Shown here piece after piece: positions 7,523 through 15,833 of a stretch of 28,710 bases of DNA. The DNA is from a virus. The notes under the pieces were generated by a model that searched no databases, was not told where the DNA came from, and saw only the letters and a program-made list of their open reading frames with translations. Position 1 is the stretch's first letter; the number at the start of each line of letters is the position of its first letter. The translations under genes were made by a program, and so were the position numbers. The stretch is taken from the IMG/VR virus record IMGVR_UViG_3300032235_000807, positions 1 through 28,710 of that record; one strand, given 5' to 3'.

Positions 7523-7733
7523 TTTTAATATCCAAAAGTAATTTTTTTATAGTTTCTAAGTCACTCTTCATGTCATTCACATCAGATTCAATTTTACTTA
7601 TTCTATCTTCTCCCCTTTCCTTAGATTCTTTTATTTTTTTGTAATTATTATACTCGAGTGAATTCACATTTAAAATTGCATTAGTCTCTACATCTCGAAC
7701 TAAGTTTGGGTTGCCTTTAACTTTGTAGTACAT
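7512..7733 (-). CDS. Small 73-residue coiled-coil protein
   Basis: Function unknown. The N-terminal MYYKVKGNPNLVRDVETNAI (1-20) and following LNVNSLEYNNYKK are of a type conserved in small proteins beside gp13 of marine T4-like phages. Residues 37-70 (ERGEDRISKIESDVNDMKSD, then ETIKKLLLDIK) show a heptad pattern and should form a coiled coil, so the product probably oligomerises or binds a helical partner. It begins 1 nt after the stop of the 819-residue gene (TAA-A-ATG) and overlaps the start of the 54-residue gene, so it is translated with its neighbours. A small virion or assembly protein is plausible by position only. Confidence 0.8.
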   Translation of the reverse strand: MYYKVKGNPNLVRDVETNAILNVNSLEYNNYKKIKESKERGEDRISKIESDVNDMKSDLETIKKLLLDIKNGS

Positions 7734-7734
7734 T

Positions 7735-10194
7735 TTATTCTAATGCAATAATACGGAGATCTTTGATTCTTGGTGGGAATGTTTGGTTGGTAGATGTACC
7801 GACTATTTTAATGCTAAATGTTCTAAATGGACCAACGGCCTCAGCGGTAAACTGATAGTCTACAAAAGGAGTATTTGGACCATCAGCAACTAAAACATCA
7901 GTTTTAAATAATTTAGTATCAGCTGAACCGTCATTTTTTGACACATCTACTGTAATTCCATTATTAAGATTTAAATATCCTGGGAAAGGAAAATAATTCA
8001 ACCCTAAATCATCAGAATTAGACGCACAATATAATACTCTAATGTCACTGTAAATGTTTATGTAAGCAGATAATATAACTTTTATTGATTGTGCTGAATT
8101 TTCCAATCTAATTGGCTTAGTGGCATATACGAATGAAGATGGATCACCAGAAAGGGTAGAAACTCTATCATCTTCAGCAAAATTTAATATTTTATTGTCT
8201 ATTCTATTTGATGTTAAGATAACAGAAGATCTTTCTATCGCTGAAATAACAGGAGACAATCTAGAATCTTGTGATTGAATAGTTATATTCAGATTCAATG
8301 ATTTATTTCCAGGTAAAGAGGTTAGTTTTGATAATTCATTTAATGTCGAAGAAACTATTCTATTAGAATTCAAATAATTTGATGTATTTAATACTACATC
8401 TTCGAATCCCTGATCTACAAATGGAATCTCGTTTCCATCTATACTTTTTCCACTTACCGTCCTAATGGATGATTTAATTTCAGTCTTAGGTGGAGATAAG
8501 ACTTCCATATTTGGTGTGATTATACTATACTGTATATTTTTAGTTGCAGTAATATTTGATCCACCAGAATTTTTTGTTTCCCTGCAATATAAAGGACTAA
8601 TGGAAGTTCTATCCTTTCCATTTGAATTCATTAAAATTCTTAAAGTATAATAGTCTAACCCTATTGGGTCGGAAACTGTAGCATCAGATAATTGGTGAGT
8701 TTTGTTTATTCTTCTTAGTGATATCCCATTCAATTCATATTTGTAAACTTGTGATCCCAATTCATAATTCATGGGTTTGGTTCCATCCACTCCCCTCGTA
8801 ATTCCTTTTAATACATTACCAGATATTTCGTTATATGATATTATTTCATTTTCTATTAAAATGTAGCCTAAATTATCAGATGAAACAACAATACCTTCAA
8901 AAGTAGAAAAATTAGTAGCATCTTCAACGGTTATGTTAGTTGTTGAATCTGATTGGTATTGCTCATTGAAAAGTATGGTTGGATTTATATCAGATATTGC
9001 ATTTGAAATTCTAACTATGTCTACCCCAGAATGCATCCCATGATTAAAATGATTGACTTTTATGTGTTTTCCATCGTTTAATTCGATTGCTGGGGACGAT
9101 AAAGTCACATCTGATCCATTTCCATTTAAATCAAGTGTAGTACCAGAACTATTGGTATATCTAATAGTTTTCCCCACTCCTGTTTCAAAATTTCCTTGTA
9201 CTTGATCTATAATTAGTTCATTGTACGCGGAAATATTAGAAACAGATAATTTTATGTTTCTTCCTAGTTTGTTTATGCCAGGAGGATCAATTGTTAAAAC
9301 ATCACCAATTTTATAGCCATAACCTCCATTTGAAATAGTCGCTCCAGATGAAACTACTACACCACCAGATATGGTTAAATTTGCAGTAGCATCTCTGCCT
9401 GTTCCAGTTAAACTAATCAAAGGAATACTTGAATAATATCCATTTTCATATGAATCTCCATCATCAATTATTCCTAAATTTCCAAATGCTGATCCACCAT
9501 ATCCAACTAAATTACCTGTGGCATTAGTTATTCTTTGTGATATTGTGTTACCAAAAACTAGTCCAGCATCAGAAACAGTTTTTGATAGTCCAACTCTAAT
9601 TTTTTTGGAGTTAAATTGCAAAGCATCATTTAATAAATTAGATATATTTTGACCGGCATCTAAATCTGAATTATAAAAATTGATAGTTCCTTGGTCTGCA
9701 ATATTAAATTCAGCTCTTCGTAGAGTGTATTTTAAATCATCATATTGATTTGCAGTCCAAGTTGACCCACTTTGTGATAAAAATAAAGAACCAGAGTCTG
9801 GTTGTTTTGCTACAAAAATTTCTCTAGAATTATTACTATTATAACTTGAAGAATCCAACTCCCCCAATCTAGATACCCAAATTTTATATTCAGAAGAATT
9901 CGATATTACTACTATAGCATGATAAGTGTCCCCAGAAAGATATACCGGAGATGGAAAAGTAAATGTTGTAGCTACAGTAGAATCGGAAGAAATATTAACA
10001 TCATTAGAATATAATGTGACTTCACTATATGGATATACAGTTGTATCTGGGATACCAAGTTTCATTGGCCTCAACTGCACTGTCACGGATTCTGTTGGAT
10101 CTTTTGAATAAAAATACAAATCAACAGATGTGGCAAATATTCCAGTTGATGGAACTATATAAAAAGATTGAGCAAGAGGACTTTTGACTTCCAT
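7735..10194 (-). CDS. T4-like marine phage structural protein with N-terminal PLAQSF domain (819 residues)
   Basis: A virion protein probably of the baseplate or tail fibre region; its exact role is unknown. The N-terminal SPLAQSFYIVPSTGIFATSV, then SVTVQLRPMKLGIPDT and TFTFPSPVYLSG, is the 'DPLAQTF' domain I recall from cyanophage structural proteins. The C-terminal third also matches that family: IQYSIITPNMEVLSPP, IRTVSGKSIDGNEIPFVDQG, SLPGNKSLNL, SDIRVLYC and the ending PPRIKDLRIIALE. Between them lie a GGYGYKIGDVLTIDPP repeat (about 290) and an RG..GT module (ITRGVDGTKP, about 469). The ATG at 10194 has AAGG 8 nt upstream and an in-frame TAA directly before it, so the start is fixed. It lies 20 nt after the DUF4815-type gene; in relatives these two parts may occur in one polypeptide. 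Confidence 0.85.
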   Translation of the reverse strand: MEVKSPLAQSFYIVPSTGIFATSVDLYFYSKDPTESVTVQLRPMKLGIPDTTVYPYSEVTLYSNDVNISSDSTVATTFTFPSPVYLSGDTYHAIVVISNSSEYKIWVSRLGELDSSSYNSNNSREIFVAKQPDSGSLFLSQSGSTWTANQYDDLKYTLRRAEFNIADQGTINFYNSDLDAGQNISNLLNDALQFNSKKIRVGLSKTVSDAGLVFGNTISQRITNATGNLVGYGGSAFGNLGIIDDGDSYENGYYSSIPLISLTGTGRDATANLTISGGVVVSSGATISNGGYGYKIGDVLTIDPPGINKLGRNIKLSVSNISAYNELIIDQVQGNFETGVGKTIRYTNSSGTTLDLNGNGSDVTLSSPAIELNDGKHIKVNHFNHGMHSGVDIVRISNAISDINPTILFNEQYQSDSTTNITVEDATNFSTFEGIVVSSDNLGYILIENEIISYNEISGNVLKGITRGVDGTKPMNYELGSQVYKYELNGISLRRINKTHQLSDATVSDPIGLDYYTLRILMNSNGKDRTSISPLYCRETKNSGGSNITATKNIQYSIITPNMEVLSPPKTEIKSSIRTVSGKSIDGNEIPFVDQGFEDVVLNTSNYLNSNRIVSSTLNELSKLTSLPGNKSLNLNITIQSQDSRLSPVISAIERSSVILTSNRIDNKILNFAEDDRVSTLSGDPSSFVYATKPIRLENSAQSIKVILSAYINIYSDIRVLYCASNSDDLGLNYFPFPGYLNLNNGITVDVSKNDGSADTKLFKTDVLVADGPNTPFVDYQFTAEAVGPFRTFSIKIVGTSTNQTFPPRIKDLRIIALE

Positions 10195-10211
10195 TTATAT
10201 GACCTTTTTTC

Positions 10212-10219
10212 TATTTATT
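10212..10219 (-). promoter_or_regulatory. Candidate late promoter (AATAAATA) over the stop of the DUF4815-type gene
   Basis: Minus-strand AATAAATA includes the TAA stop of the 1867-residue gene and lies 18 nt before the ATG of the 819-residue gene. The fit to NATAAATA is good, but the leader would be very short (about 10 nt, with AAGG near its 5' end), which argues against a real promoter. Confidence 0.2.
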
Positions 10220-13200
10220 TTTTCTTTGCAGGTTTAGATGTAGAGGAGGCTTTAGGTGGGTTAGAGGGCGTAGGAGGAGGTGGTGGAGGCGATTTAGGTA
10301 ATACTTTAGAATTTGCAGATCCAGGACCTGGAACATAATTGGTCGCTCCAGCAGATTGGAGTTTTTTCAATATCCTGTCCCCATCATTTTGAGATAAATT
10401 GCCACTTGCGAGAGGATCTACATTCTTTACATTTAATCTATTAGCAACTTGTTCCACTGTTTTTACATTTGATCCAGGATGTAATTCCAAGTATGCTTGT
10501 ACTAGTCTATTTTGAGCTGCCTTAGCATAGACTGCACCTCCGCCATTAACTGACACTATTCTTGGTGCAGTTGGAGTTGATTGTGCAATTGGAGTTGATT
10601 GTGCAGTTGGAGTTGATTGTGGCGTGACACTAACAGGTTTTGGTGATGGTATATTATTCGAATAATATGGTGTAGATGCTACTGGATTATATGTTGGTAT
10701 TTCTGGATTATTTGGTGGTGGCTCACTAGGAACTTCAGGTGCAACTCTTGGTTTGCTTGTTGATAAAATATTTTCTTGTTTTTGATTCAAGAACCCTTGA
10801 GAATAGAACTTCTCTTCAGCTGAACAAAATACGATTCCAGGTACTAAAGAATTTGCAGAGCTGTTTGTAAGCTTGAATACTTTTTCTCCTGCGGTGAATC
10901 TTTTCTCATTTGATTTATTTGGTATCCTAAAAGATCCAATAAGAGATCCAACTTCATCAGTAATTAATCTTATGTTTTTAACTATTGCTATTGCACCACT
11001 AGTCATTCCTACTAGTCTCATTCCAACATGTATTTTACCAAAAAACTCAGAAATACCAGAGTATGATAAAGAATATGTGTCAACATTTAAAATTGTTGAG
11101 TTAGTAGAATATGAACTCGGTAAAACTTGAGATCTGTCATAAGGATTTGCATTATATATTTTTGTTGGTGAGTCATATGGTCCTACTTTGTGATTTGGCG
11201 TACATAGCCTAAATCTTATTGAATTGCGAGCTAATCCTTTTCTATTTGTTGAAAAATTATCTAAAGTCCTAAATGTATCATTGTTGATATTAGTTGAAAT
11301 TCCAACTGAATATCTTTTTATACTAGCTAAATCTTGAATTGGAATATTTACATCATCGAATCTATCCTTCAACAATGGAACATTTTGGCTTTTATTAGAT
11401 ATCCAAGAATTATAAGCTTGTAGTGTTCTACCAGTCACAACTTCACTTGCTTGGAATGTCCCACTTACCATTTCAATTTCAATTAATTTTGGCACGATGT
11501 TGCTATTTACATCTACATTATCAAAAAATGCATACATTCTAGTAAATGGTTTTAGTCTTTCCGCTTTAAATTCAATATTTCTAGATCTCATGTATGGGAT
11601 AACATCATTTGATACTACCGATTCACCAATAGATGTTTCGGGTAGAGATATTGTTGAGTTTGAATTAGTAACTGTTCTGATATTACTTGTAGTATTACTG
11701 GATATGTATGCTATTCCTGTTGTTTTTTTGTATTTGTGTGGATACTGGGAGTATATTGGATAAGATGAATATGGAGAGTACGCAAATGAATCCCTATAAT
11801 TCCAATACTTAGACCAACCCCTCCAAACAATGGGTAAAAATCCAGTATCTTCACTGTCTTCTGTCACTTCTACTTGTGTTTGGGATTCAGTTATATCACC
11901 ATCTAGTTCTATTTTATTTGGTTTTAATTTTTGTTGGCTTACCCATGTGTCAGATGATGGGTTCAATATTATACTTCCAGGATTTTCCGATGTACTATAT
12001 GAAGTTACATCTACAACCCTAGTAGAATAGGGTTGAGTATTTTCTACAACTTCAATATAATCTAGTGTTACCACATTTCCAGTTTTTTTGATATTTGTAG
12101 AAATGAAATCATTAGAATAATTTACATCAACGGCATTATTTTTATCTAATATTATACTAGATTGACCTATTATTAAATCGCAATTTGTGGTGTAGTGGCT
12201 TGGCCTTAAGATATTGTTTGAAATATCAATAGAATTTTTGACTATAGTGTCTTTTTGTTGATATACTGTAGTTGTAAAATTATCAACAAAAAATCCAGAT
12301 TTAAATCTTGGATTGCCATTATTATCCAATACATTTAATTCTGCCGTTTCCTTCTCCAGTAAAGAAAGAGTAGTATAATACTCTAGATTTTCAATTCTAT
12401 TTTCAAGTTTGCCAATATCTGACATTGTATAACGCTTATACTCTTTTTTCTCTATTGATATCGAATCAACAGAGAATGTATATGCCGGAACAAAAACACT
12501 TGCTAATTCTATAGAATCGTCTAGATCAAGAGGTGGTTGGGGAACTTCGGCTGGGTCTCCAGTTCTAACCTGGAATAATCCATTTTTGGATAATAGAATT
12601 TTATCTATTCTTGGTAGATAGAAAGAATATGAACAAGAAATAGATTCATCCGATGCTAAAATGTACTTGGATGAATTATTATAAGAACTGGAAAAATCTC
12701 TAGAATCAAACTCAAAAGGAGATTTTTTATTTTCCGCAACAATATACGAAGAAACTTTTGGCCTTATATCTATTAAATCGCTATTTCTTATGTTGTTTAC
12801 ACTTGGTATTTGCGAATAGTTAAAAGCTTGATATGAATTTACTGTAGTTATATCACCAACATCTGAATTTGAATATGATGAAGCACCAAAATAAATTTTT
12901 ATTTTTCTTATTGGCTCATTATACTGAGATTTTCGTATAATTCTAGAGTAATCATATATCGTACTTCTTTGGCCATCATCTAAAATATAATTTGAAAGTA
13001 TATCTTTATCGCCATCAGAGACAGAATTTACTATAGCTTCTACTGATGTAGTTTGAAATAATACTGATTCGCCATTTACGAATGTATTGTCGTTCAAATA
13101 TGTAAAACCTATTGTATTAGAATTTATTTTTTCTACACAAATAGCTATAGCATTACTAACCTGTCCTATAAAAGTTTCTCCTAAAACCAGATCATTTGTA

Positions 13201-15818
13201 CTAGAAGAAGCTCCACTTAAATTACTTAAAATAATTCTTGGACAATTTGGATCCAAATTTAGATTTGAACTATCAGATTGTTCAAATATTCCATATATTA
13301 AATTTACATCAGATTGTAGTAAACAAATCTCATCATCTTCCACTCTTGTTCCATAAGGATAATTACCATATGTAAGTCCATTATTTAAAGTTGTTTCTCC
13401 TATTCCAGATCCAACTAATCTTGATTTATCTACTACTATTGATTTTACTATGGAATTATCTTTTTTCTTTTCCTTTACATTATTTTTATTGAGAGTAGCT
13501 ATTAATTTTGCTGACCCACTAGAGGTGGTTAAACCATTAAATTTTATTGTTGTACCACCAGAAGAATTATAAACAGATACATCAAACATATCACTGGTCA
13601 ATTTCTGTGTAATGCCAGTTTCTGTGACTAATACATATCTTTCTTCGTCAAAAGGTAAGAATTTTTCATCTACATCTGCTGTAATATTTCCAGTAGAATT
13701 TGATGTGATAGTAACATCAAATTGCTTTCTGATAATCAAAACAGAGTTAGACAAATCTACATTACTTATATTTTCTTTTGGTAATTTAGTATATAAATTA
13801 TTGTCAACTGAAAGTATCGATTTAGTAGCCAATAATTTAAAATCAGATACAGAAATGTTAGAATTCGGAAGTCCACCATCACAAACTCCAGTTACACTTG
13901 TAATCCCAGATAAAGTCAGAGTAGTGGCAGTTACAGAAGTTACCTTGGAATATGTTGGATATAATTTTCCTTGTTCAGTATAAGATACTAAGTCTCCTAC
14001 ATTTATTACACCAGAAAATTGAGGAATATTAGAAGATACAGTTGATAACCCAGCAAACTGAGGTGATATATCAACAATCCCAAAATTAATTTTTTGAGTT
14101 TTTATTATATCTCCAGTAAAAGTTCCAGCAACGCCAACTAAACCATAAACAGATTTTACATCATCTAAAGTATAGTTCCTAATAGAAGTTGAAATTCTAG
14201 TTTTATCATCTTCTATGTCATTAAATATTAGTTTTTCGCCATTTATAAATGTTCCATTGATATTATAAGCAGTCAATATACCGGAATTAGATGCTGCAAA
14301 CTTTAAGAATGCCGTTGCTCCACTTGACTTCCCTTTAATGTAAGCAGGAACATTTAGAGTTAGGTTCTCATTAACTTGAATTTCAGAATATGTCTGTATG
14401 TCGTATAGGCATACATCCCATTCGTTAGCATCTGGTACTAATGTATTGTAAGATCCAGATTCCAATGAAAAATCATATACTCTTGCTAAACCTATTTCTT
14501 TACCAGTTATTTGACCAGAAATAGTGCCAACTCTGTCATTTCTCAAACTTATAGTATCAGTTGAAAATCCTATTTTAGGTGAACCAAATACTCTATTTAA
14601 AGAAAATGTTGATGCAGTATTATATACTATATTTTGATTCTCTATTCTTTTAGTGGATCTAGCTTTTTCGAAGTCTAAAAATATAGGAGATAAAGTTTCT
14701 ATCTCATAACCTTTTACATACGCCTTCAATGGTGAAATCTGATATGTCCCAAGATTTTCAGTAGGAACATTCCCACTAAAAGTTATTTGATTTGGATTAT
14801 ATATTCCTTCATTTCCTAAGAAATTATCTAAAGTTTCTTTTGTAACTATTGTTGGAGACTTTACATAGTAATCTCCAGATTCATCATATGTTCTTCTTGC
14901 TAGTTCTTTGCCAAGTTCATTTAATCTTGGATCTTGTTTTATTGATCTTACTATTCCGTCTCTGACTTCCAATAATTGAACAAAACTTTCTGGTATATCT
15001 TCATCTAAAGCGACCTTTGATAATATTAAAGATAGTCCAAATCTATCAGCTCCAGGAGCAGCATAATTTAAAAATCCATTTGCGTTATCATTTAAAGATT
15101 CGTCACTTTCTGATGTAATAATATCTTCTACTACCGTAAATCCTATTTTATAGCTAGGATTATTCTGATATTGGTCTAGTATAATATATTGTGGTGTATT
15201 TTTGACAAAATACCCTCGAACATAATATACCCCAGACTCAACTGAAACTTGGGATCCTACTGAATTACATTGGCTATCTATTGTTGTTGCAAATGCTTCA
15301 TTTGCTTGTAATTTCAAGATTGTATCTGGGTCTACAGATAGATATGCAGTTATATCTTCCTCTATTAAAATATTTTCACTATCTGAAAATCCTCTGTATT
15401 CTGATGTGGCATAATCAGAATCAAGATAAGTTACATAAATTGTAACATTATTTCTAATTGAAACTGTACTACTTATTACTGATAATATCCTTGCTCTAAC
15501 ACCACTAATTTGCCCTCGTACAGTTTTACCAATAAGACTCTCAATATATTCGAATACATCGATTCCATTGAAATTATTCTTTAACTCTACTGCATAATAT
15601 CTATCATTATATGTTATGGAGCCTGGAATTACTGGACTTCCTTCTTGAAATGCCCATTTTCCAAATTGTTCAACTTGATTTTGAAGTATCGATTGTATTA
15701 CATTTAATTCTCTTGCTTGTATGGGATAACCAGGCTTAAACAAAACCTTATGATAAATGTTGTCTGGATTAAAGTCATCAAAATATGGATAGACATTTAA
15801 GTTAGTTTTTTGTGGCAT
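10215..15818 (-). CDS. DUF4815-type structural protein with proline-rich C-terminal extension (1867 residues)
   Basis: A very large virion protein occupying the position of T4 genes 9-12. The N-terminus (TNLNVYPYFDDFNP, LFKPGYPIQARELNVIQSIL, WAFQEGSPVIPG) is the DUF4815 signature of T4-like cyanophage structural proteins. A predicted coiled coil lies at about 1135-1160 (IGKLENRIENLEYYTTLSLL). VIPYMRSRNIEFKAERLKPF (about 1400) and FTAGEKVFKLTNSS with EEKFYSQGF (about 1640-1670) are further family marks. A repeated SGAxAxV...GExV module occurs near 108, 497, 890 and 1600. After about 1680 the protein changes to Pro/Ser/Thr-rich linker with three QSTPxA repeats, a helical island (AAQNRLVQAYLELHPG, about 1765-1820), a run of six prolines (about 1843) and a basic end, KPAKKK. 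TAGG precedes the ATG. Baseplate or fibre attachment is likely; the function of the tail is unknown. Confidence 0.85.
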   Translation of the reverse strand: MPQKTNLNVYPYFDDFNPDNIYHKVLFKPGYPIQARELNVIQSILQNQVEQFGKWAFQEGSPVIPGSITYNDRYYAVELKNNFNGIDVFEYIESLIGKTVRGQISGVRARILSVISSTVSIRNNVTIYVTYLDSDYATSEYRGFSDSENILIEEDITAYLSVDPDTILKLQANEAFATTIDSQCNSVGSQVSVESGVYYVRGYFVKNTPQYIILDQYQNNPSYKIGFTVVEDIITSESDESLNDNANGFLNYAAPGADRFGLSLILSKVALDEDIPESFVQLLEVRDGIVRSIKQDPRLNELGKELARRTYDESGDYYVKSPTIVTKETLDNFLGNEGIYNPNQITFSGNVPTENLGTYQISPLKAYVKGYEIETLSPIFLDFEKARSTKRIENQNIVYNTASTFSLNRVFGSPKIGFSTDTISLRNDRVGTISGQITGKEIGLARVYDFSLESGSYNTLVPDANEWDVCLYDIQTYSEIQVNENLTLNVPAYIKGKSSGATAFLKFAASNSGILTAYNINGTFINGEKLIFNDIEDDKTRISTSIRNYTLDDVKSVYGLVGVAGTFTGDIIKTQKINFGIVDISPQFAGLSTVSSNIPQFSGVINVGDLVSYTEQGKLYPTYSKVTSVTATTLTLSGITSVTGVCDGGLPNSNISVSDFKLLATKSILSVDNNLYTKLPKENISNVDLSNSVLIIRKQFDVTITSNSTGNITADVDEKFLPFDEERYVLVTETGITQKLTSDMFDVSVYNSSGGTTIKFNGLTTSSGSAKLIATLNKNNVKEKKKDNSIVKSIVVDKSRLVGSGIGETTLNNGLTYGNYPYGTRVEDDEICLLQSDVNLIYGIFEQSDSSNLNLDPNCPRIILSNLSGASSSTNDLVLGETFIGQVSNAIAICVEKINSNTIGFTYLNDNTFVNGESVLFQTTSVEAIVNSVSDGDKDILSNYILDDGQRSTIYDYSRIIRKSQYNEPIRKIKIYFGASSYSNSDVGDITTVNSYQAFNYSQIPSVNNIRNSDLIDIRPKVSSYIVAENKKSPFEFDSRDFSSSYNNSSKYILASDESISCSYSFYLPRIDKILLSKNGLFQVRTGDPAEVPQPPLDLDDSIELASVFVPAYTFSVDSISIEKKEYKRYTMSDIGKLENRIENLEYYTTLSLLEKETAELNVLDNNGNPRFKSGFFVDNFTTTVYQQKDTIVKNSIDISNNILRPSHYTTNCDLIIGQSSIILDKNNAVDVNYSNDFISTNIKKTGNVVTLDYIEVVENTQPYSTRVVDVTSYSTSENPGSIILNPSSDTWVSQQKLKPNKIELDGDITESQTQVEVTEDSEDTGFLPIVWRGWSKYWNYRDSFAYSPYSSYPIYSQYPHKYKKTTGIAYISSNTTSNIRTVTNSNSTISLPETSIGESVVSNDVIPYMRSRNIEFKAERLKPFTRMYAFFDNVDVNSNIVPKLIEIEMVSGTFQASEVVTGRTLQAYNSWISNKSQNVPLLKDRFDDVNIPIQDLASIKRYSVGISTNINNDTFRTLDNFSTNRKGLARNSIRFRLCTPNHKVGPYDSPTKIYNANPYDRSQVLPSSYSTNSTILNVDTYSLSYSGISEFFGKIHVGMRLVGMTSGAIAIVKNIRLITDEVGSLIGSFRIPNKSNEKRFTAGEKVFKLTNSSANSLVPGIVFCSAEEKFYSQGFLNQKQENILSTSKPRVAPEVPSEPPPNNPEIPTYNPVASTPYYSNNIPSPKPVSVTPQSTPTAQSTPIAQSTPTAPRIVSVNGGGAVYAKAAQNRLVQAYLELHPGSNVKTVEQVANRLNVKNVDPLASGNLSQNDGDRILKKLQSAGATNYVPGPGSANSKVLPKSPPPPPPTPSNPPKASSTSKPAKKK
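10567..10620 (-). repeat. Three tandem 18-bp repeats in the DUF4815-type gene
   Basis: Three adjacent 18-bp units (plus strand gcagttggagttgattgt, the middle unit with one substitution, gcaattgg) encode QSTPTA-QSTPIA-QSTPTA in the proline-rich linker. The near-perfect DNA identity points to recent slippage, so linker length probably varies between relatives. Confidence 0.9.
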
Positions 15819-15833
15819 GGTTAACCTAACGAA

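Noticed and set aside
10192-10220. Programmed frameshift on the A-runs (AAG AAA AAA TAA, then AAAAAAGG) joining the DUF4815-type and 819-residue proteins
   Set aside because: The 819-residue frame has an in-frame TAA (10197-10195) directly before its ATG, so a shift into that frame would stop there. The second gene also has its own AAGG ribosome site.
13612-13983. Plus-strand open frame of 123 codons opposite the DUF4815-type gene
   Set aside because: It lies wholly inside a well-supported minus-strand gene and has no recognisable domain. All convincing genes here are on the minus strand.
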